DNA from: Streptomyces sp. WMMC500
GTDB lineage: Bacteria; Actinomycetota; Actinomycetes; Streptomycetales; Streptomycetaceae
Direction: 5' to 3'
Assembly (NCBI RefSeq): GCF_027497195.1
Contig: NZ_CP114905.1
Location: 7,852,001-7,916,000 of the forward strand
Length of the DNA: 64,000 bases
The first letter of the stretch is position 1. The number at the start of each line of letters is the position of its first letter. Below, in pieces: positions 55,067-63,644 of the stretch. The notes beneath the pieces are model-generated. The model saw nothing but the letters and a program-made list of their open reading frames with translations. It did not search any database and had not been told where the DNA came from. Position numbers and translations under genes: made by a program.

Positions 55067-56391
55067 CGCGCGCTCCTCGCCTGGAGTCCCTTGGCCTTCA
55101 GGTCGTCCACGAACATGCCCTCGGCGTCCTTCAGCGCGTCCGAGAAGGAGCCGTGGCCGGCGATGACGCGGCCGAAGCCGTCCTGGATGTGGGCGTACGA
55201 CTGGGTCGTCGTCGGCCCGAAGCGCCAGGAGGTGTCGACGTTGCGGTCGGAGAGCTGGAAGACCTCGTTGTAGCGCTGGCCGCCGAAGAACGGGTCGGGC
55301 TTGCCGAGCGCGGAGTCCGCCAGCTCGATCTTCGCCGCCGGCCAGCCGTAACCGGCTTCGACCAGCAGGTCGATCGCCGCCGGGTCGGTGTTGAGCCAGT
55401 GCGCGAACCGCAGCGCCTCCACCGGGTGCCTGCTGCCCTGCAGGATCGCCGTGGACGAGCCGCCCCAGTTGGACGAGGCGTGCGCGCCGCGCTCCCACTG
55501 CGGCAGCTCGGCGACGCGCCACCGGCCCTCGGTGCGCGGCGCGTTGCCGCGGATCAGCGCGTCGTACCACTGCGCGCCCGGCCAGGTGGCCAGCCCGCCG
55601 GTCTGTATCCCCTTGAAGTACGCGGACTGCGAGTCCTGGATGGGCGACACCAGGCCGTCGGAGACCATCCCGTCCCAGTAGTCGGCGACCTGGAGCGACT
55701 CCGGGCTCGTGAGGTCGACCACCCAGGTGTCGCCCTCGGTGCTCACCCAGTGGGCGCCGCGCTGCCAGGCGAAGGCGGAGAACCACTGGGCGTTGGCGGG
55801 CGGGAAGGCGCTGATGAGCGAGCCGCCGCTGCGCTTCTTGATCTTCACGGCGGCGGCCCGGTACTCGTCCCAGGTCGCCGGGACGTCGATGTCCCACTTC
55901 TCCAGGAGGTCCTGGCGGTAGAACAGGCCCATGGGGCCGGACGCCTGCGGGATCGCGTACGTCTCGCCCGCGAAGACGCCCTGCTGCCACTGCCAGTCGA
56001 CGTAGTCGTCCTTCAGCTCGTCGGCGCCGTACTCGCTCAGGTTCGTCAGACCGTTGACGAGCATGAACTCGGGCAGCGCGTAGTACTCCACCTGCGCCAG
56101 GTCGGGCGGGTCGCCCGCGGTGAGGGAGGCGTACATCTTCTGGTAGCCCCCCGAGGTGTTGGCGGGCACCGTCTGCACGTCGACCCGGATGTCCGGGTTC
56201 TCCTTGTTCCACAGCGCCACGGCCTTCTGCAGCGGCACCCAGGTCCAGAAGGTCAGCGTGACCTTCTGCCCCGGCCTGCGCTCGGTCGCCCGGGTCATCC
56301 GGGCCGCGCCGACCTCCTCGCCGCAGCCCGCGAGGGCGGGCGCGGCGGCGGCCGCGGCACCCCACGCCAGGACCTTCCTTCTGGTGGGCAT
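55063..56391 (-). CDS. extracellular sugar-binding lipoprotein
   Basis: 442 residues. The N-terminus PTRRKVLAWGAAAAAAPALAGCG has a twin-arginine-like start and a lipobox LAGC, so it is a lipid-anchored, possibly Tat-exported receptor. The mature part is a type 1 solute-binding protein (TFWTWVPLQKAVALWNKE, YAIPQASGPMGLFYRQDLLE). The adjacent beta-galactosidase suggests galactosides as ligands; this is inference. Confidence 0.93.
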   Translation of the reverse strand: MPTRRKVLAWGAAAAAAPALAGCGEEVGAARMTRATERRPGQKVTLTFWTWVPLQKAVALWNKENPDIRVDVQTVPANTSGGYQKMYASLTAGDPPDLAQVEYYALPEFMLVNGLTNLSEYGADELKDDYVDWQWQQGVFAGETYAIPQASGPMGLFYRQDLLEKWDIDVPATWDEYRAAAVKIKKRSGGSLISAFPPANAQWFSAFAWQRGAHWVSTEGDTWVVDLTSPESLQVADYWDGMVSDGLVSPIQDSQSAYFKGIQTGGLATWPGAQWYDALIRGNAPRTEGRWRVAELPQWERGAHASSNWGGSSTAILQGSRHPVEALRFAHWLNTDPAAIDLLVEAGYGWPAAKIELADSALGKPDPFFGGQRYNEVFQLSDRNVDTSWRFGPTTTQSYAHIQDGFGRVIAGHGSFSDALKDAEGMFVDDLKAKGLQARSAR

Positions 56392-56415
56392 CCGACCTCC
56401 TTGTCAGACGTCTTC

Positions 56416-58410
56416 TCAGGACTGCAGTACGACCACGCCGCGCGCCGGCAGGTCGACGGAGCCGACCGGGCCGGCCGCGGGGTCCGCGCCGTCGCCGGCG
56501 AGCGTGAGCATCGGCTCGGGCAGGGTCACGGACGCGGTGCTCGTGCCGTGGTTGAGCAGGAAGAGGAAGCGACCGTCCGCGCCCTCGCGCACGGTGGCCT
56601 GCACGCCCGCCGGCAGCCCCGGCAGCACCGGCGCGACCGCGGCCCCGGCGCGTACCCGGTCCACCAGGGTGCGCATCGCCGCCGCCGGGAGCCGCGTGCC
56701 GGCGTACCAGGCGACGCCGTCCCCGTACGTGTGCCGGGTGATCGCCGGCCGGCCGGCCAGCTCACCCGCGCCGAACGCCGCGACGGCCTCCGCGCCTTCG
56801 AGGTCGATCGCCTCGGACCACAGGTCGCCGCTGCCGGCCAGCGCGCCGGTCAGCGGCAGGCTCTGCCCCTCCGCGAGCGGCCAGAACTCCTCGACGCGCA
56901 GCCCCAGCACCTCGCGCAGCGGCGCCGGGTAGCCGCCGACGTGGACGCGGTCGCAGTCGTCGGAGATGCCGGTGAAGTACGAGACGAGCAGGTGGCCCCC
57001 GGCGCGTACGAACTCCGTCAGCCGGGCCCCCGTCTCGGCACTCATCAGATAGAGGTTCGGCACCACCACGAGCCGGTAGGCGGACAGGTCGCGGTCCGGC
57101 GGCACCACGTCGCACTCCACGCCCGCCTCGAAGAACGGCCGGTAGTGGCGGCGCAGCGTCTCGGCGAAGTCCAGGTCCGCGGACGGGTGCGAGCCCTGGT
57201 CCAGCGCCCACCAACTGTGCCAGTCCGCGAGCAGCGCCACCTCGGGCCGCGAGCGCGCGCCGGCGAGCTGCGGGACGCCGCCCAGCTCCCGGCCCAGCGC
57301 GCTCACCTCGCGGAAGATCCGGGTGTCGGTGCCGGCGTGCGGCACCATCGCCGAGTGGAACTTCTCGGCGCCGCCGGGGGTCGCCCGCCACTGGAAGTAC
57401 AGCACCGCGTCCGCGCCCTGCGCGACGGCCTGCCAGCTCCACAGCCGCATCGCGCCGGGCGGCTTGGGGCTGTTGCGCGCCCGCCAGTTGACGGCGCTCG
57501 GCGCCTGCTCCATCAGCATCCAGGGGCGCCCGCCGCCCGCGGAGCGGGTGACGTCGAAGGCGAGGGCGGCGCCGACGTGGGTCTCGGGGTCGTACGGGTC
57601 CTGGTAGTAGTCCAGCGCCTGGACGTCCTCGTGCGCCGCCCAGGCGTACGGGTCGACGGGCTTGTGCAGCGGCATGTGGTTGGTGGTGACGGGCACGTCG
57701 GGGGTGATCCGGCGCAGCGCCTCCTTCTCGGCGAGGTAGCACTGCAGCAGCGCGTCGTCGCAGAAGCGCGCGTAGTCCAGCACCTGGGCCGGGTTGGGGT
57801 GCGTGGGGGTTCTGCGCGGCGGGAAGATCTCCTCGAAGGTGCCGTAGCGCTGCGACCAGAAGGTGGTGGCCCAGGCGGCGTTCAGCGCTTCGACGGTGCC
57901 GTGGCGCTCGCGCAGCCAGCGGCGGAAGTCGGCGGCGGAGACGTCGCAGTAGCACCGCGGGTTGGAGCAGCCGTACTCGTTGCCGATGTGCCAGCTCTCC
58001 AGGGCGGGGTGGGTGCCGTAGCGGGTGGCCAGCTCGGTGACCAGGCGGACCGCGTGCTCGCGGTAGACCGGGCTGGAGGGGCAGAAGTGCTGGCGCGAGC
58101 CGGGCCACTGGCGGACGCCGTCGGCGTCCTGCGGCAGGACCTCGGGGTGCCGCTCGGTCAGCCACGGCGGCGGGGAGGCGGTCATGGTCGCCAGGCAGAC
58201 CCGTATGCCCGCGCCGTGCAGGTCGTCCAGCACGCGGCCGAACCAGTCGAAGTCGTACGTGCCGGGCCGCGGTTCGACCAGCGCCCAGGAGAAGATCCCG
58301 GCGGTGACCATGGAGACCCCGGCCTCCTTCATCAGCCGGATGTCCTCGGCCCTGACCTCCTCGGGCCAGTGCTCGGGGTTGTAGTCGCCGCCGAAGTGGA
58401 TGCGCGCCAC
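56416..58410 (-). CDS. GH42 beta-galactosidase
   Basis: Cytoplasmic enzyme of 664 residues without a signal peptide, so it acts on imported galactosides. TIM-barrel start IHFGGDYNPEHW; acid/base Glu145 in HIGNEYGC; nucleophile Glu301 in MLMEQAPSAVNW. Cys110, Cys148, Cys153 and Cys155 resemble the zinc site of GH42. GTG at 58410 is chosen over a TTG at 58434 because a GGGGCGG-type site precedes it. First gene of the operon. Confidence 0.94.
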   Translation of the reverse strand: MARIHFGGDYNPEHWPEEVRAEDIRLMKEAGVSMVTAGIFSWALVEPRPGTYDFDWFGRVLDDLHGAGIRVCLATMTASPPPWLTERHPEVLPQDADGVRQWPGSRQHFCPSSPVYREHAVRLVTELATRYGTHPALESWHIGNEYGCSNPRCYCDVSAADFRRWLRERHGTVEALNAAWATTFWSQRYGTFEEIFPPRRTPTHPNPAQVLDYARFCDDALLQCYLAEKEALRRITPDVPVTTNHMPLHKPVDPYAWAAHEDVQALDYYQDPYDPETHVGAALAFDVTRSAGGGRPWMLMEQAPSAVNWRARNSPKPPGAMRLWSWQAVAQGADAVLYFQWRATPGGAEKFHSAMVPHAGTDTRIFREVSALGRELGGVPQLAGARSRPEVALLADWHSWWALDQGSHPSADLDFAETLRRHYRPFFEAGVECDVVPPDRDLSAYRLVVVPNLYLMSAETGARLTEFVRAGGHLLVSYFTGISDDCDRVHVGGYPAPLREVLGLRVEEFWPLAEGQSLPLTGALAGSGDLWSEAIDLEGAEAVAAFGAGELAGRPAITRHTYGDGVAWYAGTRLPAAAMRTLVDRVRAGAAVAPVLPGLPAGVQATVREGADGRFLFLLNHGTSTASVTLPEPMLTLAGDGADPAAGPVGSVDLPARGVVVLQS

Positions 58411-58440
58411 GCTGTTTCCGCCCCTCTTGCTCAATTCTTA

Positions 58441-58466
58441 AATTACGAATTAACCTTGCCGGGCAA
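58441..58466. promoter_or_regulatory. candidate operator sites in the divergent galactoside promoter region
   Basis: AATTACGAATT (58441-58451) and the palindrome TTGCCGGGCAA (58456-58466) lie in the 102-base gap between the GH42 and SDR starts. The AT-rich patch is unusual for this genome. Candidates for GntR-regulator binding. Confidence 0.4.
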
Positions 58467-58512
58467 CGTAGAAGTGCCGCGGCAGATCCGTCAACACCCG
58501 GAGCGTGACCTC

Positions 58513-59304
58513 GTGACAGCAGCCGGAGCCGCGCAACCCCCGCACACCGCACGCTTCGCCGGCCGCACCGCGGTCGTCACCGGCGCCGCCGCCGGCATCG
58601 GCGCGGCCACCGCCCGCCGGCTCGCCGCCGAGGGCGCCGCCGTCGTCGTCGCGGACATCGACGGCGACCGGGCGGAGGCCGCCGCCGCGGAGATCACCGC
58701 CGCCGGCGGCACGGCCGCGGCCGTCGCCGCGGACGTGGCCGGGGAGGACGGCTGGGCGCGCATCCTTGCCGCGGCCGGGGGCTTCGGCCCCGTCGGCGTC
58801 CTGGTCTCCAACGCCGTCGCCGTCGACGTCGCCCCCGCGCACGAGACGTCGCCCGCCTCCTGGCGGCGTCAGGTCGACGTGGGCCTGACCGCCGCGTTCC
58901 TCGGCTTCCGCGCCTGCCTGCCCGGCCTGCGCGCGCAGCCGGACGGGCCCGGTGCCGCGGTGCTGGTCTCCTCCGTGCACGCCCGGCACGGCATCCCCGG
59001 CCACCCCGCGTACGCCGCCGCCAAGGGCGGGCTGCTCTCGCTGGCCGGCCAACTCGCCGTCGAGTACGGCCCGTCGGTGCGGGTGAACACCGTGCTGCCG
59101 GGACCGGTGCTCACCCGGCTCTGGGACCGCGTGCCCGAGGCGGACCGCAGGGCCAGCGCCGCGCAGACCGCCGCCGGCAGGCTGGGCGCGCCGGAGGAGG
59201 TGGCCGCCGCGGTCGCCTTCCTCGCCTCACCGGAGGCGTCGTACGTCACCGGCACGAGCCTGGTCGTCGACGGCGGCTGGAGCGTCGTAAAGTCGTCGGC
59301 CTGA
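58513..59304 (+). CDS. SDR family oxidoreductase, possible sugar dehydrogenase
   Basis: 263 residues. NAD(P) motif TGAAAGIGAAT, VVVADIDGDRAEAAA, and catalytic Ser-Tyr-Lys in SSVHARHGIPGHPAYAAAK; C-terminal SYVTGTSLVVDGGWSV. Asp after the second strand favours NAD. Its place opposite a galactosidase and galactonate dehydratase suggests galactose 1-dehydrogenase, but that is inference. GTG start at 58513. Confidence 0.9.
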   Translation: MTAAGAAQPPHTARFAGRTAVVTGAAAGIGAATARRLAAEGAAVVVADIDGDRAEAAAAEITAAGGTAAAVAADVAGEDGWARILAAAGGFGPVGVLVSNAVAVDVAPAHETSPASWRRQVDVGLTAAFLGFRACLPGLRAQPDGPGAAVLVSSVHARHGIPGHPAYAAAKGGLLSLAGQLAVEYGPSVRVNTVLPGPVLTRLWDRVPEADRRASAAQTAAGRLGAPEEVAAAVAFLASPEASYVTGTSLVVDGGWSVVKSSA

Positions 59305-59375
59305 GCCGGGGCGCCGCGGGGCGGCGCGGGCGGCGGGGGAGCAGTCGAGCAGGATTCAGGGAGGAGCGAGCGGCC

Positions 59376-60182
59376 ATGCCGGGTTACGCCCGCCGCGGGG
59401 TGCACGGACAGACGGTGGAGACCCTCGCGCACCGCGTCCTCGGCGGCGAGATCGCCGAGGGCGCCACCCTCGACCTCGCCGCCCTCCAGGCCGAACTGGG
59501 CGTGAGCCTCACCGCGCTGCGCGAGTCGCTGAAGGTGCTGGCGGCCAAGGGCATGGTCGACGCGCGGCAGAAGCGCGGCACGTTCGTCCGGCCGCGCTCC
59601 GACTGGCACCTCCTCGACGCCGACGTGCTGCGCTGGCGCTTCGAGTCCGCGGCCCGGCAGCAGGGCGAGGGCGATGCCGCGCGGTCGCGCCCCGCCGCCG
59701 CCCCGCTGCTGCGCGACCTGGACGAGGTGCGCGGCATCGTCGAGCCGGCGGCGGTCCGGCTGGCGGCCGTGCGGCGTACCGCCGCCGACCTGTCGGCGCT
59801 GGAGGAGGCGCTCGCGGCGATGGCCGGGGCGCGGGACGGCGCGACCGCCTCCGCCGCGGCCGTCGCGGCGGACCTCGCCTTCCACCGCGCCCTGCTCGCC
59901 GCCTCGCACAACGAGCTGCTGGAGCGCATGGATCTGGTCATCGCGAGCGGACTGGCCGCGCGCGACCACCTGGTGCACGGCCCCGGGCACCATCCGCAGG
60001 ATCCCGTGCCGGGGCACCGCGCCGTGCTGGAGGCGATACGGGCCGGGGACCCGGACGCCGCGGAGTCGGCGATGCACCGGCTCCTCGCGCAGGCGGCGCG
60101 GGACCTGGCCGAGGTGTCCGGGGCGGCTCCGCCCGCGCCCGCGCCGCCGCCCCCGGCGACGGAACAGGCGGCCGGGACGTAG
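59376..60182 (+). CDS. GntR/FadR-subfamily transcriptional regulator (DgoR-like)
   Basis: 268 residues: winged HTH at about 10-75 (HRVLGGEIAEGATLDL, LAALQAELGVSLTALRESLK, GMVDARQKRGTFVRP) and an all-helical FCD ligand domain (HRALLAASHNELLERM, HRAVLEAIRAGDPDAAE). Genomic context with DgoD suggests it senses galactonate or a related sugar acid. ATG 59376 with GGGAGGAG. Probably represses the divergent operon. Confidence 0.88.
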   Translation: MPGYARRGVHGQTVETLAHRVLGGEIAEGATLDLAALQAELGVSLTALRESLKVLAAKGMVDARQKRGTFVRPRSDWHLLDADVLRWRFESAARQQGEGDAARSRPAAAPLLRDLDEVRGIVEPAAVRLAAVRRTAADLSALEEALAAMAGARDGATASAAAVAADLAFHRALLAASHNELLERMDLVIASGLAARDHLVHGPGHHPQDPVPGHRAVLEAIRAGDPDAAESAMHRLLAQAARDLAEVSGAAPPAPAPPPPATEQAAGT

Positions 60183-60222
60183 CCCTGGGGCCGTACCCGA
60201 GCGGGGGGTCCGTAACCGAACG

Positions 60223-60257
60223 CGCCCCGCCGCGCGGACGATCCGCGCGACGGGGCG
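60223..60257. terminator. bidirectional terminator between the GntR regulator and the LysM gene
   Basis: A 16-bp stem with one mismatch (60223-60238 with 60242-60257) and a CGA loop between convergent stops. Confidence 0.8.
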
Positions 60258-60292
60258 GCGGGAGACTCACCGCGGGCCCGGAGCCCTCGGCA

Positions 60293-61186
60293 TCAGTACC
60301 AGTTGTTGGCCTGCCAGAACTCCCAGGCGCCGCACGGGCTGCCGTAGCGCTCGTTCATGTAGTCCAGGCCCCACTTGAGCTGGGTGACCGGGTTGGTGCG
60401 CCAGTCGGCGCCGGCCGAGGCCATCTTGTCGCCGGGCAGCGCCTGCATCAGGCCGTACGCGCCGGAGCTGGGGTTGGTCGCGGTGTGGTCCCAGCCGCTC
60501 TCCCGCTCCACGATGTTGCTGAAGCAGGTGAACTGGTCCGCGGGCACGATCTCCCGCGCCGCGGCCTGGATGCCGGACTCGGTGGTCGGGACGCTCGCCT
60601 GCGACGCCTCGGTGGCACCGCCGGAACTCCCGGAGGACGACGCGCCGTTCGGGTCGACGGCCTCGCTGACCTTGCCGCCCTCGGTGTCGACGCGCAGTTC
60701 CGTGCCGACCTTGAGCGCGGCCGGGTTGTCGCCGATGGCCTTCTTGTTGTCGACGTACACGCGCTGCCAGCCGCCGGGCACGTCGTACTTCGCGGCGATC
60801 TTGGAGAGCGTCTCGCCGGCGGCGACGGTGTGCCCGACGTAGCGCTGCTGCTTCTTCTCGGTGGTGGCAGCGCTCTGTTCGGCGTCGGTGGGCTTGCTCT
60901 CGGCCTGCTTCTTCCCGTCGAGGTCCAGCTCCTGGCCCGGCAGGATCAGGTGCGGGTTGTCGCCGACGGCCGCCTTGTTGGCCTCGTACAGCCGCTGCCA
61001 GTCGGCCCCGAATCCGTTGTCCTCGGCGATCTCCGAGAGGGTGTCGCCCTTCTCGACCGTATAGGCGTGCGCGGCGGTCGCCGCGAGGCTGCCGACGACG
61101 GGCAGGGCTATGCCCACCCCCGCGGCGGCGGCATAGCGGCGGGTGGAGCGCGACTTGGGCGCGCGCCGGGTGCCGGTTCCGGCCAT
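60293..61186 (-). CDS. secreted LysM transglycosylase-like protein
   Basis: 297 residues. A basic N-terminus and hydrophobic core end in a signal-peptidase site AHA. Two LysM domains (YTVEKGDTLSEIAEDNG; HTVAAGETLSKIAAKYD) bind peptidoglycan; a Ser/Gly linker leads to a C-terminal lysozyme-like domain with IVERESGWDH and SSGAYGLMQALPGDKM, the resuscitation/transglycosylase type. The gene is preceded by a c-di-AMP riboswitch, so it is likely turned down when c-di-AMP is high. Confidence 0.93.
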   Translation of the reverse strand: MAGTGTRRAPKSRSTRRYAAAAGVGIALPVVGSLAATAAHAYTVEKGDTLSEIAEDNGFGADWQRLYEANKAAVGDNPHLILPGQELDLDGKKQAESKPTDAEQSAATTEKKQQRYVGHTVAAGETLSKIAAKYDVPGGWQRVYVDNKKAIGDNPAALKVGTELRVDTEGGKVSEAVDPNGASSSGSSGGATEASQASVPTTESGIQAAAREIVPADQFTCFSNIVERESGWDHTATNPSSGAYGLMQALPGDKMASAGADWRTNPVTQLKWGLDYMNERYGSPCGAWEFWQANNWY

Positions 61187-61202
61187 GGTGGCTCGCTCTT
61201 TC

Positions 61203-61354
61203 TCCGACGCCTGCGAGGTGAGCTGTCGGGTTCGGGCTGGAGTTGCCCGGCCGCGTCGTGCGGTGCGGCTTCACCCCGAGTCGGGGAGTCCGGTGCGGTC
61301 CTGCCACCGTGCCTCCGGCCGACGGAGAAGTGGTTCCCCCGCTCCTGCCCGAAC
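61203..61354 (-). promoter_or_regulatory. ydaO-yuaA c-di-AMP riboswitch
   Basis: On the minus strand the leader has a P1 stem GTTCGGGC/GCCCGAAC (61347-61354 with 61230-61237), the conserved GCGGGGGAACCA and CGGGGTGAAGCC segments, and the typical streptomycete end CCGACAGCTCACCTCGCAGG followed by GTCGG. CCGAC/GTCGG (61204-61229) can form the final hairpin next to the ribosome-binding site. Confidence 0.85.
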
Positions 61355-61437
61355 GGCTGTGGGGACGACGGTTCCGGGCTCCGACGGGCAGGATTCGGCG
61401 TACCGGAGCGCGGTGCTCGCGTCTGCGAACGTCTGGG

Positions 61438-61466
61438 ACACTAGGAGATCGAACGGCAGATCACAA
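61438..61466 (-). promoter_or_regulatory. candidate promoter for the riboswitch-LysM transcript
   Basis: TTGTGA, 17-base spacer, TAGTGT on the minus strand. A direct repeat GATCAC with 11-base period overlaps the -35 region. Confidence 0.5.
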
Positions 61467-61471
61467 GCGGA

Positions 61472-62128
61472 TCACGAGGATCCACGCGTAGTCTGACGCT
61501 CCGTGGTGACGCGCGCACGCGCGGGGCGGCTGGGGCGGGTGTGACGTTCGGCACCCGGTCCGCGGCGCAGCGCCTCCAACAGCGGCTGTCCCGCCGGTAC
61601 GACGAGACCGTGCACCCCGCGCTCCGCGGCGCCGGCGAGGGCGGCCCGCCAGGCGTCAGGACCGGCGGGCGCCGCCACCGGGGTCCAGCGCCCGGCGCCC
61701 GGTTCCTCGTAGCCGGGACCGGCGGGCGCGAGCCGGCGGAAGGCGGGCACCTTGGGGGCGACGGCGACGAGTTCGGCGCACCGCCGCGAGTCCGCGGCGA
61801 GCGCGAGCCTGCCGGCGCTGAGCAGCACGACGGTGGCCAGGGCCCGGGCCAGCAGGGCGGCCTGCGGGACGGTGTCGGGCAGGGCGACGACGAGCTTCGC
61901 CCGGCTCGTGGCGGTGGCCAGGGCGGCGGCGAGCGCCAGCACGTCGTGCGCCGGGTCCGGACCGCCGTCCAGCCACAGCGCGTCGGCGCCCGCGGAGTCG
62001 TACGCCGCGCACTCCGCGAACCAGGCGCCGGGCTCCTCCGGCAGCCGGGGGAGCAGTACCCCGACGCGGACCGCCCGCCGGGCGGCGGCCGGGACGGCGC
62101 CGGAGGGCGCGGGTGGAGATGGGCTCAT
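61472..62128 (-). CDS. short luciferase-like (LLM fold) protein
   Basis: 218 residues. The N-terminal half RVGVLLPRLPEEPGAWFAE, GADALWLDGG, DVLALAAALATATSRAKLVV resembles the first third of LLM flavin-dependent oxidoreductases. Full-length LLM enzymes have about 300 or more residues, so this one is shorter and ends in a basic Arg-rich tail. ATG 62128 with GGGGAGG is chosen over an upstream in-frame ATG at 62215. Catalytic ability is uncertain. Confidence 0.7.
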   Translation of the reverse strand: MSPSPPAPSGAVPAAARRAVRVGVLLPRLPEEPGAWFAECAAYDSAGADALWLDGGPDPAHDVLALAAALATATSRAKLVVALPDTVPQAALLARALATVVLLSAGRLALAADSRRCAELVAVAPKVPAFRRLAPAGPGYEEPGAGRWTPVAAPAGPDAWRAALAGAAERGVHGLVVPAGQPLLEALRRGPGAERHTRPSRPARARVTTERQTTRGSS

Positions 62129-62228
62129 CGCGGGCCTCCCCGAGTGGCTGACGAGGGCCATCGGGGGCATACCGTACGCCTCTACGTCGCGGAAGGCAGC
62201 GGTTCGTACACCCACGGTTCATGATTTT

Positions 62229-62238
62229 TGAAATTTCA
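62229..62238. promoter_or_regulatory. TGAAATTTCA palindrome, AT-rich candidate operator
   Basis: Perfect 10-base palindrome in an AT-rich patch about 100 bases upstream of the LLM start. A near-identical TGAAAATTTCA lies at 63645-63655 in the WhiJ-like locus. Confidence 0.4.
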
Positions 62239-62284
62239 TGTGCCGCGCCACCGCGCGGGGTTGGGCACCGGACCCGTGAACACC

Positions 62285-62319
62285 GAGGGAGGGGACCCCC
62301 CCGGGGTGTCCCCTCCCTC
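62285..62319 (-). terminator. terminator downstream of the XRE-DUF397 genes
   Basis: Twelve perfect base pairs (62285-62296 with 62308-62319) with an 11-base loop, 140 bases beyond the DUF397 stop in its direction of transcription. Confidence 0.7.
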
Positions 62320-62458
62320 TCTGTACTCCCGGCCGGCGGCCCACGTCAGCGCATGCGGGCCACTCCCCCGTTCGCCGGGATGGACTCGCCGTCCGGTGCG
62401 GACGGCGAGTGGACCGGGCGGCGCCGCGGGCGGTGCGCGGGCACGGCGCCGGGCGCGG

Positions 62459-62707
62459 TCACGCGGGGCTCCGCGAGAGCAGGAAGTCGGCTTCGCCCGC
62501 CTTGGCGCCCTCGATGAACGCGTCCATCTCACCGGGGGTGTAGATCAGGGCGGGACCGTCGGGGTGGGCCGAGTGCCGGACCGCTATCCGGCCGTCCCGT
62601 AGCTTCATGGCCTCGACGCAGTTGCCGCCGTTGCCGCCGCTCCACGGCTTGTGCCAGCCTTCGGTGCCGAGATCGGCGGCCGGCATGCCGTTGTAAATGC
62701 GTTCCAT
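62459..62707 (-). CDS. DUF397 small protein
   Basis: 82 residues with the DUF397 signature: NGGNCVEAM, VRHSAHPDGPALIYTPGEMDAFI. Usually encoded beside XRE/DUF5753 regulators in WhiJ-like loci, where it is thought to modulate the partner regulator. ATG follows directly on the XRE stop and has AAGGAG upstream. Confidence 0.95.
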   Translation of the reverse strand: MERIYNGMPAADLGTEGWHKPWSGGNGGNCVEAMKLRDGRIAVRHSAHPDGPALIYTPGEMDAFIEGAKAGEADFLLSRSPA

Positions 62708-63568
62708 TCACAGCTCCTTGCGGAAGTCCCGGAGGACGTCCTTCGTGCGTTGTGCCGTCGCCGCCTGGGCCGCCATGTGGTCCAGGGCGGCGAGGTGTGT
62801 GGCCACCTCGTGCCGGCCGTCGAGGTAGACGGCGCCGGTGAGGTACTCGGTGTAGATCATGTCCGGCAGCTCCGGCATGGCGAACCGGAAGAGGACGAAG
62901 GGGCTGTACGTGCCCGGGTGGTGTCCGGTGCGGAACTCCGCCATCTGGAACGTGACGTTGGGCAGCGAGGAGAGGTCGAGGAGCCGGTCGACCTGCGCGC
63001 GCATCACCGCGCCGCTGCCCACCGGGCGGCGCAGGACCGTTTCATCGACGATCGCCCAGAACCGCGGCGCGTGCTCGCGGGTGAGCAGTTCCTGGCGCTC
63101 CATGCGCAGCGCGACGTGCCGCTCGATCTCGGCGGGGCCGATCCGGCCGAGGGAGCCGACCTTCAGCACGTGCCGCGCGTAGTCCTCGGTCTGCAGCAGG
63201 CCGGGCACGAACTGCGGCTCGTACGACCTGATGAGCGACGCCGCGCCCTCCAGGCTCACGTACATGCTGAACCAGTCGGGCAGGATGTCGTGGAACCGCT
63301 GCCACCAGCCGGGCTCGTTCGCCTCCTCGGCCAGCGCGACGAAGGCGTCGACCTCCTCCTGGGCGATGCCGTACGCCTGCAGCAGCATCTGCACGTACGG
63401 GATCTTCAGCGCGACCTCGGCGGTCTCCATCCGGCGCACGGTGGCGGGGGCGACGCGCAGGGTCCGGGCAGCCTCCTCGCGCTTGAGCCCGGCCCGCTCG
63501 CGCAGCTCTTGGAGCCGCTTCCCGAGCACGACCTGCCCCACGGTCGGCGCGGACCGCGGTTCGCTCAC
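62708..63568 (-). CDS. XRE-family regulator with DUF5753 domain (WhiJ-like)
   Basis: 286 residues. N-terminal HTH (LGKRLQELRERAGLKREEAA, LRVAPATVRRMETAEVALK, about 15-60) and the DUF5753 ligand domain (SYEPQFVPGLLQTEDYAR, LTREHAPRFWAIVDETVL, LPNVTFQMAEFR). GTG 63568 with AGGGAGG upstream is preferred. Divergent from an HATPase gene; the three together form a locus type common in Streptomyces. Confidence 0.93.
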   Translation of the reverse strand: MSEPRSAPTVGQVVLGKRLQELRERAGLKREEAARTLRVAPATVRRMETAEVALKIPYVQMLLQAYGIAQEEVDAFVALAEEANEPGWWQRFHDILPDWFSMYVSLEGAASLIRSYEPQFVPGLLQTEDYARHVLKVGSLGRIGPAEIERHVALRMERQELLTREHAPRFWAIVDETVLRRPVGSGAVMRAQVDRLLDLSSLPNVTFQMAEFRTGHHPGTYSPFVLFRFAMPELPDMIYTEYLTGAVYLDGRHEVATHLAALDHMAAQAATAQRTKDVLRDFRKEL

Positions 63569-63644
63569 GCCATACCTCCCTGTCGGACTGCCGCAAGCAG
63601 TGTGCCACGCCCGGGCCTCGGCGGACACAGTGCAACGGAAACTC

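Larger units (their letters stand above)
62129..62458. other. 330-bp intergenic region with palindrome and hairpin
   Basis: Holds the TGAAATTTCA palindrome (62229-62238) and the hairpin (62285-62319). No gene is supported. Confidence 0.6.

Noticed and set aside
55153..58512. Long plus-strand open frame continuing into the SDR gene
   Set aside because: Only the last 263 codons look like a protein (SDR); the upstream part is antisense to the binding protein and GH42 genes.
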